From Compostibacter hankyongensis (GTDB lineage Bacteria > Bacteroidota > Bacteroidia > Chitinophagales > Chitinophagaceae), in NCBI RefSeq assembly GCF_039541075.1, contig NZ_BAABFN010000001.1, positions 620,001 to 684,000 of the forward strand: a stretch of 64,000 nt of DNA, in the 5' to 3' direction. This document shows, in pieces, positions 52,724 through 61,471 of the stretch. Position numbers and translations under genes: made by a program. Under the pieces are notes generated by a model, which had not been told where the DNA came from, made no database searches, and worked only from the letters and a program-made list of their open reading frames with translations. Each line of letters begins with the position of its first letter. The first letter of the stretch is position 1.

Positions 52724-54325
52724 TCAGCCCATGTACATCTCCATTTGCAGCCGGGTTTCTTCGAGGTCCAGCTCCCGTTCGATCTTCCGGGTGATTTCTT
52801 CGCCGGCCTGTCCGGAGCGGTGCAGCTTTTGGAGATTTTCCCTTTCCACATTGATCAGGTCGATCTGCAGCTTGGAGAATTCGTTGAAGATCTTTCCCTC
52901 CAGCGTTTTGCCCTGCCCGAAGTAATTGGCCGGCAGATCGGACTTTTGCAGCCGGTTGTATTTCACCTCGTACTTGCTTTTGATATTGTGAAGCAGGGCA
53001 TCCGGGAGCAGAGAAAGGGTTTCTTCAATATGGGTGATGGTGTGGCTGACGATGAAGTTGCGTATCTCGTATTCTTCCACTGCAATGGAATAAGGCATGA
53101 TCTTCAGCCGCCGTACTACCCAGGGCAGGGTAAAGCCCAGCAGAACCAGCGTGGAGAGGATCACGCAAAAAGTCAGGAAGATGACCAGGTCCCGGTTGGG
53201 AAAAGCAGCGCCGTTCAGCAGGGTGGGTGGCAGGGCAAGGGCCGCGGCCAGCGAAACGACGCCCCGCATCCCGGCCCATCCGAACACGACCATATTGCGG
53301 GCGTCGAGCTTGTCCTTTTCGGGAACACGGCGGTTAAAATATTGCGGCAGCAGGGCCGCCGGGATGATCCAGACAAACCGTATCAGGATGACCACCGCGC
53401 TGATGACAATGGCGTACCGGGCCAGGGCGCCGGGGGAATAAGCGCTGATGCCCCGGACAACGCCGCGCAGCTGCAGGCCGATCAGGATGAAGATAAGGCT
53501 GTTCAGGATAAAGATGACCACCTCCCAGACCGAATAGGTCATGATCCGGCTTTGGTGGCTGAATATTTCGCTGGAGCGGAAGGAAAGATAAAGACCCGTG
53601 GTGACCACGGCCAGCACACCGGAAAAGTGGAAATGCTCGGCAATGAGATAGGAGGTAAAGGGCGTGAGGAAGGTCAGCGTTACCTCGATGATCGGGTCGC
53701 AGATGAACTTCTTGTGCACGAGGTACATCACATACCCGATGGCCAGACCGATGCCGATGCCGGCGGCTACCACCAGCAGAAAATTAAGCCCGGCCTGCCA
53801 CAGCACGAAGTTGCCCGCCATGACGGCCGTTAAGGCATATTTGTACGCGATCAGACCGCTGGCATCATTGACCAGGCTCTCCCCTTCGAGTATGGTAATG
53901 ATCCTGGGACTCAGCCCCAGTCCCTTGGTGACTGAGGTGGCGGCTACCGCATCGGGCGGGGATACAATGGCGCCGAGCAGGAACGATAAGGGCCAGCCCA
54001 GTCCGGGGATGAGCGCGTGGGCGATGATGCCCACAAGCCCTGTCGTCAGCAGTACCAGGCCTATGGCGGCAAAGGAGATCGGCCGTATGGCGCTTTTGAA
54101 GCTGAGCCAGTTTGTATTCCAGGCCGCTCCGTATAAGAGGGGCGGCAGGAAGATGATGAATACGATATCCGGGTTGAGGTTGATGGAGGGCAGGCCCGGT
54201 ATCAGGCTGATGAGCAGACCGGAGAGCACCAGGATTACCGGGAAGGGAAACCTGTATTTGTTGCTGAGTACCCCCAGAAAGGCGATCCCGAACAGCAGCA
54301 TGATGATGATGCCGACATTTTCCAT
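52724..54325 (-). CDS. CPA1-family sodium/proton antiporter
   Basis: A 533-residue protein with about 12 membrane segments followed by a cytoplasmic tail from about residue 410. The acidic ion-binding residues fit SPPDAVAATSVTKGLG and EGESLVNDASGLIAYK, both typical of NhaP/YjcE-type Na+/H+ exchangers. The tail is charged and helical (KIERELDLEETRLQMEMYMG at the end). It exports Na+ or K+ in exchange for protons, with likely roles in pH and salt balance. The next gene upstream on the same strand ends 55 nt away. Confidence 0.9.
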   Translation of the reverse strand: MENVGIIIMLLFGIAFLGVLSNKYRFPFPVILVLSGLLISLIPGLPSINLNPDIVFIIFLPPLLYGAAWNTNWLSFKSAIRPISFAAIGLVLLTTGLVGIIAHALIPGLGWPLSFLLGAIVSPPDAVAATSVTKGLGLSPRIITILEGESLVNDASGLIAYKYALTAVMAGNFVLWQAGLNFLLVVAAGIGIGLAIGYVMYLVHKKFICDPIIEVTLTFLTPFTSYLIAEHFHFSGVLAVVTTGLYLSFRSSEIFSHQSRIMTYSVWEVVIFILNSLIFILIGLQLRGVVRGISAYSPGALARYAIVISAVVILIRFVWIIPAALLPQYFNRRVPEKDKLDARNMVVFGWAGMRGVVSLAAALALPPTLLNGAAFPNRDLVIFLTFCVILSTLVLLGFTLPWVVRRLKIMPYSIAVEEYEIRNFIVSHTITHIEETLSLLPDALLHNIKSKYEVKYNRLQKSDLPANYFGQGKTLEGKIFNEFSKLQIDLINVERENLQKLHRSGQAGEEITRKIERELDLEETRLQMEMYMG

Positions 54326-54380
54326 GCGACAAAAATAAATCTTTCGGGGGTATGCCGGTGCCCTCCCTCCCGGACGTATC

Positions 54381-54611
54381 CTACGGCAGGACGCTGCAGC
54401 TGAATCCGTGTTCCTGCAGCAGCCGCATCACCTTTTCCGGTGCAAAATCCTTTCCCTCCACCCGCAGTATCCTGTCGCAATCCTCGAGGTCGAAATTTAT
54501 CTTGGTATCCGGGAAATGCCGGAGCAGCAGCGCCAGCAGCTTTTGGGCCTCGGGCATTCCTCCGACGTTGGTCCTGAATACTTCCACCTTATGCGAGCGC
54601 ATGCTTTTCAT
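54381..54611 (-). CDS. Small conserved-looking protein, HMA-like fold pattern
   Basis: A 76-residue protein with alternating strands and helices (SHKVEVFRTNVG, AQKLLALLLRHFP, KINFDLEDCDRILRVEG, PEKVMRLLQEHGFSCSVLP). That beta-alpha-beta order resembles metal-associated (HMA) domains without the CxxC motif. Such proteins are often annotated only as hypothetical in Bacteroidota. It lies 20 nt after the VOC gene on the same strand. MRSHKVEV, three codons later, is an alternative start. Confidence 0.6.
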   Translation of the reverse strand: MKSMRSHKVEVFRTNVGGMPEAQKLLALLLRHFPDTKINFDLEDCDRILRVEGKDFAPEKVMRLLQEHGFSCSVLP

Positions 54612-54631
54612 TTTGATCCGGCTGCTTTGTG

Positions 54632-55513
54632 CTAAGCCTGTTCCAGTTGGGCGATATCCAGCTTTATCATTTTCATCATGGCCTGCATGGTTCTTTTTGC
54701 CTTTTCCTTATCCTTGCTCTGCAGCATTTTGAACAGCATCCTCGGCGTTATCTGCCAGGATATCCCGAACCGGTCGGTCAGCCATCCGCAGGCCACTTCC
54801 TGTCCACCTTCGGTCAGCTTTTTCCAGTAAGCGTCCACCTCTTCCTGGGTGTCGCAGTTTACGACAAAAGAGATGGAGTCATTGAATGCCGCCTTGTGCT
54901 CATGTGCGCTGTCCATGGCGGCAAACCATTGGCCGGCCAGGATAAAATCAGCGAACATAACGGTTCCTTCCCTGTCCGGCTGCCGGTCTGCTCCGTAACG
55001 GAAGATACTGACCACCCTTGCCTCTTCAAATTGAGCGCTGTAGAAATTGATGGCTTCTTCCGCCTTTCCGGCTGCTTTGCCCGTGAACATCAGGGAGGGC
55101 ATTATTTTTTGCTGGGGCTCGGCTTCGCTCAGCATCAGCTGCCAGGAGAGTCCGTATTTATCCTGCACCCATCCATATTTGTCGCTGAAGGGATACTTAT
55201 CCAGCGGCATCAGTACCTGGCCGCCGGCGGAAAGCTTATCCCAGAGCGCTGTTATCTCACCGTCCGTCCGGCAGTTGACGATAAAGGAAATAGCGGGGTT
55301 AAATCCGGATTCCGTACGTCCGTTCAGGGTCATGAACTGCTCGCCTTCCAGGCTGAAGCCTACTGCAACTACAACACCTTCCGGACTGTCCGGGACGTCC
55401 CCGGTATTACGGAGGATATCCGTAATTTTTGAATTTTTGAAAAGAGCGGTATAAAAGGTTGCCGCTTCTTCGGCCTGGTGGGGAAACCAGAGGCAGGTCA
55501 TTATCTTTTTCAT
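54632..55513 (-). CDS. Tandem VOC/PhnB-type protein
   Basis: A 293-residue protein made of two glyoxalase/VOC (PhnB-like, DUF-type 3-demethylubiquinone methyltransferase) domains. The first (about 1-130) has FPHQAEEAATFYTALF and DKYGLSWQLML; the second (about 140-265) repeats this pattern with EEAINFYSAQF and DRFGISWQITPRML. The metal-binding residues usual in active glyoxalases are not obvious, so its reaction is unknown. It begins 1 nt after the DoxX gene stop and is surely cotranscribed. Confidence 0.85.
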   Translation of the reverse strand: MKKIMTCLWFPHQAEEAATFYTALFKNSKITDILRNTGDVPDSPEGVVVAVGFSLEGEQFMTLNGRTESGFNPAISFIVNCRTDGEITALWDKLSAGGQVLMPLDKYPFSDKYGWVQDKYGLSWQLMLSEAEPQQKIMPSLMFTGKAAGKAEEAINFYSAQFEEARVVSIFRYGADRQPDREGTVMFADFILAGQWFAAMDSAHEHKAAFNDSISFVVNCDTQEEVDAYWKKLTEGGQEVACGWLTDRFGISWQITPRMLFKMLQSKDKEKAKRTMQAMMKMIKLDIAQLEQA

Positions 55514-55514
55514 A

Positions 55515-55913
55515 TCAGGCGGGTTTATGTGTGACCAGTTGTCTTAAATGACTGTTTCGCAGATACAATCCTATCCAGATGAGCAAGCCCAGATAAACGG
55601 GGAAGAGGATGTGCGAGAAAAGCGGGTTGCCTACCCGTACATGGGTGGCCACAGCCCCACCCAGATAGCCGGTGAGCAACACGGCTCCCAGGAAGGAAAC
55701 GCGGGGAAGGGCATACAGCACCGTGCTGATGAGCAATACTACGCCGAGCCCCGTGATGACGGTTTCGGGGTAGCCGAGTTCAGTGGTCCCTTTGATAACG
55801 GCTTCCGGCTTTGCGAGTTTACCGACACCGTCAAAGAGCAGGAAAAGGATGGCCAGGATGCTGAGTATCCATCCCGTAATGCGGCTTCCCTTTTTTGTGT
55901 TTGTTGTTTCCAT
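55515..55913 (-). CDS. DoxX-like membrane protein
   Basis: A 132-residue protein with four hydrophobic segments of the DoxX-like family: ITGWILSILAILFLLFDG, VITGLGVVLLISTVLYALP, AVLLTGYLGGAVATHV and ILFPVYLGLLIWIGLYL. Members are small quinol-oxidase-related or stress-linked inner-membrane proteins with unsettled function. It sits directly before the tandem VOC gene (1-nt gap), an association common in Bacteroidota. Confidence 0.85.
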   Translation of the reverse strand: METTNTKKGSRITGWILSILAILFLLFDGVGKLAKPEAVIKGTTELGYPETVITGLGVVLLISTVLYALPRVSFLGAVLLTGYLGGAVATHVRVGNPLFSHILFPVYLGLLIWIGLYLRNSHLRQLVTHKPA

Positions 55914-55964
55914 ACATTGTGTTTTAAGGTTAGCGGTTATATTTTGGCATTCATGTTTTTGTTT

Positions 55965-56336
55965 TCAGACCTTCCTCGCCCGGGCTTGCTCTGCCCTGTA
56001 CTTTACCATTTTGCGAATCAGGTCCAGCGGCAGGGGGCTGTCCAGCGGGAACTGTACGGTCCCTTTCCCGCCTTTGTAGGCGGCCAGCGTCTTTTCAAAC
56101 AGGGGATGCTGTCTCGGCGCGGGGTAAAATCCGATGTGCTTTTTAAAGGCGGCAAAATAAGCGACGGGATGGCCATGGAGGATAAACGCAGGTATGGCGT
56201 AGCTGATCTTCTCCTCGGCACCGGGAGCGGCCTTTTTTATGGTCGTGCGGAGCTGCTCCAGCAATGGCCGGACGCTCTCGGGAGAATCTGCTATATATTC
56301 ATCCACATTCCGGGCGGGCGCCTTTTTGTTTTCCAT
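55965..56336 (-). CDS. DUF1801/YdhG-like protein
   Basis: A 123-residue cytoplasmic protein of the DUF1801 (YdhG/frataxin-like) group. The conserved pattern is VRPLLEQLRTTIKKAAPGAEEKISYAIPAFILHG at the start, followed by AYFAAFKKHIGFYPAP. The function is unknown, though the fold is related to iron chaperones. The gene lies 51 nt before the DoxX gene and 29 nt after the reductase gene, within the same probable operon. Confidence 0.82.
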   Translation of the reverse strand: MENKKAPARNVDEYIADSPESVRPLLEQLRTTIKKAAPGAEEKISYAIPAFILHGHPVAYFAAFKKHIGFYPAPRQHPLFEKTLAAYKGGKGTVQFPLDSPLPLDLIRKMVKYRAEQARARKV

Positions 56337-56365
56337 GGTATGTCGAGTTAAGGTTGCAACAAGAT

Positions 56366-56926
56366 CTACTTCCGGACCGGTTGATAGAAAAGCAGCACAT
56401 TTCCGGAATTGAACACCTTTACTTTTAAAAGCTGCAGCTCAAGCTTATCCTGTGCCGGCAGGAATAAAGGATTTCCTTTTCCCAGGACGACGGGATTGAT
56501 CATCACCCGAAATTCATCGATCAGGCGGTGCTGCATAAGGGTCGACGAAAGGAAGGCGCTCCCCAACAGGAGCATATCTTTTCCGGGCTGCTGCTTCAGC
56601 CGGGTTACCGCTTCCGCGACCGGCTCCTTCACCAGCCGGGTATTGTTCCAGTCTGCTTTGTCCAGCGTTTCCGAAAAAACGATTTTAGGATAGCTGTTCA
56701 TGATCGAAGCCACAGCCGGATCGTCGGTGGCGGCTTCCGGAGTGGGCCAGTAGCCGGCCATGAGCTCATAGGTCTTTCTTCCGAATAAAAGCGTGTCGGC
56801 CGTCCCTATCTGTTCAAGAGCAAATTCGTTAAACTCTCCGTCCACATGATGCCAGTCCAGTTCGCCTCCGGGGCCTTCAAAGAAGCCGTCGAGGGACATC
56901 ATGTTAAAGGTAATGAGCTTTCTCAT
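56366..56926 (-). CDS. Dihydrofolate reductase/RibD-C family protein
   Basis: A 186-residue protein related to the RibD C-terminal reductase and bacterial dihydrofolate reductases. It has FNMMSLDGFFEGPGGELDW at the start, LLFGRKTYELMAGYWPT, and VKEPVAEAVTRLKQQPGKDMLLLGS. These proteins are NADPH reductases of unknown substrate and often occur in stress or detoxification clusters. The ATG for MRKLITF is chosen because a -7 box (TACATTTG) lies 22 nt upstream. It is the first gene of the minus-strand cluster. Confidence 0.83.
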   Translation of the reverse strand: MRKLITFNMMSLDGFFEGPGGELDWHHVDGEFNEFALEQIGTADTLLFGRKTYELMAGYWPTPEAATDDPAVASIMNSYPKIVFSETLDKADWNNTRLVKEPVAEAVTRLKQQPGKDMLLLGSAFLSSTLMQHRLIDEFRVMINPVVLGKGNPLFLPAQDKLELQLLKVKVFNSGNVLLFYQPVRK

Positions 56927-56948
56927 CTGTGGGTTGTTTGTTACGATA

Positions 56949-56956
56949 CAAATGTA
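56949..56956 (-). promoter_or_regulatory. -7 element of the reductase-led cluster
   Basis: TACATTTG on the minus strand, an exact match, 22 nt before the ATG. The nearest TTTG is 27 nt further upstream, longer than usual. Confidence 0.45.
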
Positions 56957-57004
56957 GGTCCCTTCCTTTTGTGACGAGGGGTGCAAATACGGCAATATGC
57001 GGGG

Positions 57005-57035
57005 TTGATTGCGACAAAATCTTTGCATAGCTTTG
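57005..57035 (+). promoter_or_regulatory. Promoter of the GlxA-like regulator
   Basis: TTG (57005-57007), a 20-nt spacer, TAGCTTTG (57028-57035): both elements of the Bacteroidota promoter are exact. The leader would be about 70 nt. Confidence 0.66.
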
Positions 57036-57114
57036 TTTATGCATCGGGGCCGGCAGGGTGGAATAGGATGGAGCGGTGAGCGCCGGTTTTACAGGACTAA
57101 AAAAAGAACAGCAA

Positions 57115-58101
57115 ATGCAACAGAAACACGTTTCGATCCTCGTAGCGGCCGGAAGCCACCTGGGGAGCATAGAAAACTCAAGGAATGGTTTTCTGGAAGT
57201 AAACCGCTTTTTGGAAAATGCCGGAAAAGCTCCGCTGTTTACCGTTCAGCTGGCCGGGCTTTCAAAGACCGTCCGGCTCGGCAACGGCATGTATACGGTG
57301 CGGCCCGATGTGCTGGTACAGGAGATCAGGAGCACCGACCTGATCATCGTGCCGGCCTTTAGCGATGATATACGCCGGAGTCTGAAGCAGAACCAGGCGT
57401 TCATTCCCTGGATAGTGCGGCAATACAAAGCCGGTGCGGAAATGGCCAGCATGTGCGTGGGCTCTTTCCTGCTGGCTTCGACGGGGCTGTTAAACGGGAA
57501 AAGCTGTTCCACGCATTGGCAGGCTGCCGAGGCCTTCCGGGCCATGTTCCCGGAGGTGGATCTGGTCACCGACAAGATCATCACCGATGAACACGGCATT
57601 TACTCCAGCGGGGGCGCCTTTTCTTCGGCCAACCTTATCCTGTACATCATTGAAAAGTATGCCGGGCGGGAGGCCGCCGTTTATTGCTCCAAGGTCTTTC
57701 AGATCGATATAGAACGCTCCAGCCAGTCGCCCTTTATCATTTTTCAGGGGCAGAAAGATCATGAGGACGAGCCGGTGAAAAGAGCCCAGGAGTTTATCGA
57801 AAAGAATTACCGGGACAAGATCAGCGTAGAGCAGCTGACGGATATGCTGGCGTTGGGGCGAAGGAATTTTGAGCGTCGCTTTAAAAAAGCTACTTCCAAT
57901 ACGGTCGTGGAATATATACAACGGGTAAAGATGGAGGCGGCCAAGAAAAACCTCGAGGCCGGCGGAAAAACCATCAACGAGCTGATGTACGATGTAGGCT
58001 ATTCCGATACTAAGGCATTCCGCAGCATCTTTAAAAAGATCACGGGCCTGTCCCCGGTAGAGTACCGCAACAAATACAGCAAGGAGCTGTGGGCGGTATA
58101 G
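57115..58101 (+). CDS. GlxA-family AraC regulator with DJ-1/PfpI domain
   Basis: A 328-residue regulator. Residues 1-200 are a DJ-1/PfpI-like sensor domain (SILVAAGSHLGSIENSRNGFLEVN; elbow ASMCVGSFLLASTGLL with the cysteine), and the C-terminal 110 residues carry AraC helices (SVEQLTDMLALGRRNFERRFKKAT and VGYSDTKAFRSIFKKITGLSPVEY). It diverges from the reductase/DUF1801/DoxX/VOC cluster, which is its most likely target. It also converges on the first GH92 gene with a 6-nt gap. The signal sensed is unknown. Confidence 0.88.
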   Translation: MQQKHVSILVAAGSHLGSIENSRNGFLEVNRFLENAGKAPLFTVQLAGLSKTVRLGNGMYTVRPDVLVQEIRSTDLIIVPAFSDDIRRSLKQNQAFIPWIVRQYKAGAEMASMCVGSFLLASTGLLNGKSCSTHWQAAEAFRAMFPEVDLVTDKIITDEHGIYSSGGAFSSANLILYIIEKYAGREAAVYCSKVFQIDIERSSQSPFIIFQGQKDHEDEPVKRAQEFIEKNYRDKISVEQLTDMLALGRRNFERRFKKATSNTVVEYIQRVKMEAAKKNLEAGGKTINELMYDVGYSDTKAFRSIFKKITGLSPVEYRNKYSKELWAV

Positions 58102-58107
58102 CCGGCC

Positions 58108-60471
58108 TCAGTAATCGTCTTTCGGCTGATCCCCCATCTCCAGGATCAGCTTTCCTCCCTTCTTTATCGCTTCAAACGGGATGAATGGTTTGTGCAGGCG
58201 TTTTCCGTTCAGGTCAAAAGACTGGACATAGATGTTTTCCTTGCTGCTGTTTTTTGTTTCGATAACAAATTGCCGGCCGGGATAATAATGCCGGTTCAGG
58301 CGGATCGTGATCTTGTCAAACAACGGGCTGCCCAATCCCATAGTGGGATGGATATCGGTGAGTCCTTTGACGTCGAATAAGCCCATGCTGGATATCACAT
58401 ACCAGGCGCCGAGCTGACCCTGGTCCTCATCTTGTCCATACCCGTAACCGTGTATGCCTTCGGTTCCGTAAAATTCGTCGCAGATGGCCCTTACCCATTT
58501 CTGGGAAAGCGAGGGCTTCCCTGAAAAATTAAACAGCCAGGAGATATGCAGACAGGGCTGGTTGCCGTGGTTATAAAGACCGGCAAGACCCGAGAAAGCA
58601 TCTATTTTTGTTCCACCCCCGAAGCTGTTTTTCCGGGAAGTTTCAAAAATATGGTTCAGCCGGATGTTAAAGCTGTCCTTCCCGATCTTGTCTATCAGGG
58701 TTTGGGGATCGTGGGGAACAAAAAAAGTATATTGAAGCGCATTGCCCTCCTGGAATCCCCGCCAGGGCTCCTCGGGTTTAAAGTTATCGATGAATTTCCC
58801 GTTGGCGTATTTGGGCCGGATCAGCCTGAGGCTTGTATCAAAAAGATGTTCCCAGCCCCGGGATAAGCGCATCAGTTGCTTGTAATCCTGCTCTTTTCCC
58901 AGGAGCTTCGCCCACTGGCCCACGGCATACGCGCTAAAGGAATATTCAAGGGTGTGCGAGGCGGAGAACTTCCAGGTCTCCACCCATTCGTCGCTCTGAT
59001 CGATATGATTCACAAAGCCGTATTTCAGAAATCGGTCTACGTCAAGCTTTCCGGCGCCCCGGGGCCGGTCTTTCCAACCTGTCTCATTTTTTAAAGCCGC
59101 CTGATAGGCCAGGTTGACGTCAAAGTCCCGGATGCCCGCCATGTAAGCGCCCGCCATGATCAGGCTCACGAAATTCGTCCCGACGCCCGATACATACCGG
59201 CTGTTGGCGATGCCATCGCCCAGCCAGCCGGCATCCTTAAATACCAGGAGCTGGCTTTTTATAAAGTCGGAATAATATTCCGGGTATGCCAAAGCCCACA
59301 GCTGTGTCAGGTTCCAGTAAGCGCCCCATACGGCATCGGTGTTATAATGGTTGTACAGGGGACGGTTGTTCCTGTCCAGCGGGATCTGGCCGACAGTGCC
59401 GTCGTGTTTCGGATAAGCGCCGTTGACATCGCTGGCCAGCCCCCGCCCCAGTAACGCATGATACAATCCGGTATAGAATTTTACCTTGTTTTCCCGCACC
59501 GGCGTTTCCACCCTGATCCGTCCCAGATAATCATTCCAGGTAGACATCGCGCGCGTTTTGGCCTGGTCGAAGCTCAGTCCGGACGCTTCTGTCTGAAGAT
59601 TCAGCCGCGCGTTTTCGACAGAAGTATAGGAGAGTCCTGCTTTTAGGGTAACCGGCTCGTTTTCCCGGGTAGCAAATTTCAGGTAAAGCCCTGCACCCTT
59701 TCCGGATATCTCACTTTTCCCGGCGGTAATTTCTTTTCCCCTGAAAACGCCATACGAGACCGGCTTTTTATCGAGCACGGCGGAGAAATACATCGTTACC
59801 TCGGCGCCAGGCTGGTACTTCTGGACATATACCGGCAGGGTGGTGACAAAGCCTTCCACGCTACCTTCCGGGGTGATGTACACCTTCGCATCCTTCACCG
59901 GACCGCTTTCGCCCTGACGGTTGCCGATATCAAAAAGGATATAGGAATCTTTTCCTTCCGGAAAGGTATAACGGTGAAAGGCCACCCGCTTCGTAGCGGT
60001 AAGCTCGGCCTTTATCCGGTAATCCTTTAGCCAGACCGAGTAGTATCCGGTAGTAGCCGTTTCGTCTTTATGATCAAAGCGGGAGCGGTACCCGGAATCC
60101 GGATCCTCCAGGGTACCGGGAACGGTCTGCAGCTTTCCGGTCAGCGGGGCAAAGACGATGCCGCCTATCTGAAATTCGTGGAAGTTTGGAAATCCTTCTA
60201 TGGAGGTATGTCTGAAGTCGTAGCCTACCGCCTCCCAGCCGCCGGCATTACCATAGTGTCCGTTGGTAGCGGGGGCAGGCTTGGCCATCCCGAAGGGCAC
60301 GGCGCCGGGGGTATAGAAAAACCAGCGGCAATGCGCTGTCCCGATATTGGGATCAACGAACTGTGTCAGGTTTGCGGAACCTTGCGCCCTTGCTCCGGGA
60401 TGACAGATGCCGGCCATGGCGATCATCAGGCCCAGTATGCATAGCTTTTTGTTTGAAGATTTCCTTTTCAT
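58108..60471 (-). CDS. GH92 family alpha-mannosidase
   Basis: A 787-residue exported glycoside hydrolase of family 92, calcium-dependent exo-alpha-mannosidases that remove mannose from mannans or N-glycans. A signal peptide ends at ARAQG (about residue 30). Conserved stretches are VDPNIGTAHCRWFF-like at the start, GFPNFHEFQIGGI, and the C-terminal DEDQGQLGAWYVISSMGLF. The linkage specificity (often alpha-1,2) cannot be read. It is the last gene of an operon containing a kinase, a permease and a second GH92. Confidence 0.92.
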   Translation of the reverse strand: MKRKSSNKKLCILGLMIAMAGICHPGARAQGSANLTQFVDPNIGTAHCRWFFYTPGAVPFGMAKPAPATNGHYGNAGGWEAVGYDFRHTSIEGFPNFHEFQIGGIVFAPLTGKLQTVPGTLEDPDSGYRSRFDHKDETATTGYYSVWLKDYRIKAELTATKRVAFHRYTFPEGKDSYILFDIGNRQGESGPVKDAKVYITPEGSVEGFVTTLPVYVQKYQPGAEVTMYFSAVLDKKPVSYGVFRGKEITAGKSEISGKGAGLYLKFATRENEPVTLKAGLSYTSVENARLNLQTEASGLSFDQAKTRAMSTWNDYLGRIRVETPVRENKVKFYTGLYHALLGRGLASDVNGAYPKHDGTVGQIPLDRNNRPLYNHYNTDAVWGAYWNLTQLWALAYPEYYSDFIKSQLLVFKDAGWLGDGIANSRYVSGVGTNFVSLIMAGAYMAGIRDFDVNLAYQAALKNETGWKDRPRGAGKLDVDRFLKYGFVNHIDQSDEWVETWKFSASHTLEYSFSAYAVGQWAKLLGKEQDYKQLMRLSRGWEHLFDTSLRLIRPKYANGKFIDNFKPEEPWRGFQEGNALQYTFFVPHDPQTLIDKIGKDSFNIRLNHIFETSRKNSFGGGTKIDAFSGLAGLYNHGNQPCLHISWLFNFSGKPSLSQKWVRAICDEFYGTEGIHGYGYGQDEDQGQLGAWYVISSMGLFDVKGLTDIHPTMGLGSPLFDKITIRLNRHYYPGRQFVIETKNSSKENIYVQSFDLNGKRLHKPFIPFEAIKKGGKLILEMGDQPKDDY

Positions 60472-60517
60472 CTGTTATCATTTATCGGTCTGAGGAGGGT
60501 TTGCCTGTCGGATCAGT

Positions 60518-61405
60518 TTATCCGGAAGTCTTGTCGCCTGACAGTTCCCGGTACCGGCAGCTGGCGGCTCCGATTAAGGCAGCCTCTTCTCCGAAGGCGG
60601 CTTTCCGGATCGCTACCCCGGGGAATTCCCGGCTTATGTCTTCTTTCAATATGGACTCAAAAAATGCATAGGCCTGCATGATATTTCCACCCATGATGAC
60701 CACCTGCGGGGTCTCCTTCCTGATGAAATGCTTTACAAACAATGCGAGATTTTTCCCGAACTCATCAAAGACCGCTTTTACGTTGGGGTCTCGTCCGGCC
60801 TGTCCGGACAATTCCCTGACCCCGCTTACCTCCCGGCCGGTTAATTCGAAAAATCTTTTTACAAACCAGCGGGTCGATAAGTAATCTTCTGCCATGCTAT
60901 CCTTAAAAGGGGCCTTCCAAAGACCTGCGTCGCAGGCCTGTCCGTCCCGGAACTTCGAGGTACCGAGACCGGTACCCAACGTGATGCCTATCGCCTGCTC
61001 ATATCCCCGGCCTGATCCGCTGAAGGTTTCTCCCAGTAAAAAGCAGGCGGCGTCGTTCCGCAGACAGATATCCCCGGAAGACCCGTTCAGTCTTTGGGCC
61101 AGCAGCGTTTTCACATCCAGCCCGTACAGCGATTCGTACTTATTCTGGTCTTTAATAAGAGAAATCCCGTTTTCGTAATCAAAAGGTCCCGGTATGGCGA
61201 TGCCGATATTGCTGACCGGCAATCCTCTTCCCGCTTCCGAGATGGTTTTGCTCCAGATCCCGATGATGTCGTCCGCGCCGGCCTTTGAATCGAGCCTATT
61301 TCTCACCAGGGAGTCGGGAGCAATTGTTTTCTTTTTAAGATCGACCAGGGCCGCCGTGATGTGCGAGCCTCCGATATCGGCTCCTATCGCCCAAAGGTTA
61401 TTCAT
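60518..61405 (-). CDS. ROK-family kinase, probable mannose or hexose kinase
   Basis: A 295-residue sugar kinase of the ROK fold, with GADIGGSHITAALVDLKK for ATP binding, LRNDAACFLLGETFSGSG, and GITLGTGLGTS. Like the copy at 13522-14373, it lacks the CxCGxxGC zinc motif; the corresponding place reads DAGLWKAPFKDSMAEDYLSTRW. The mannosidase neighbours suggest that it phosphorylates mannose after import by the adjacent sugar porter, which is inference. It lies 46 nt before the GH92 gene. Confidence 0.85.
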   Translation of the reverse strand: MNNLWAIGADIGGSHITAALVDLKKKTIAPDSLVRNRLDSKAGADDIIGIWSKTISEAGRGLPVSNIGIAIPGPFDYENGISLIKDQNKYESLYGLDVKTLLAQRLNGSSGDICLRNDAACFLLGETFSGSGRGYEQAIGITLGTGLGTSKFRDGQACDAGLWKAPFKDSMAEDYLSTRWFVKRFFELTGREVSGVRELSGQAGRDPNVKAVFDEFGKNLALFVKHFIRKETPQVVIMGGNIMQAYAFFESILKEDISREFPGVAIRKAAFGEEAALIGAASCRYRELSGDKTSG

Positions 61406-61471
61406 GCGTTATGGTTTAATTCGCTGCATCGCGATATTGTCCGCGTTGCACGGTCTGAAAACCTGGCTGTT

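Noticed and set aside
54330..54337. TATTTTTG on the minus strand as promoter of the antiporter gene
   Set aside because: It is 4 nt from the start codon, so transcription would begin at or after the ATG; there is also no -33 element.
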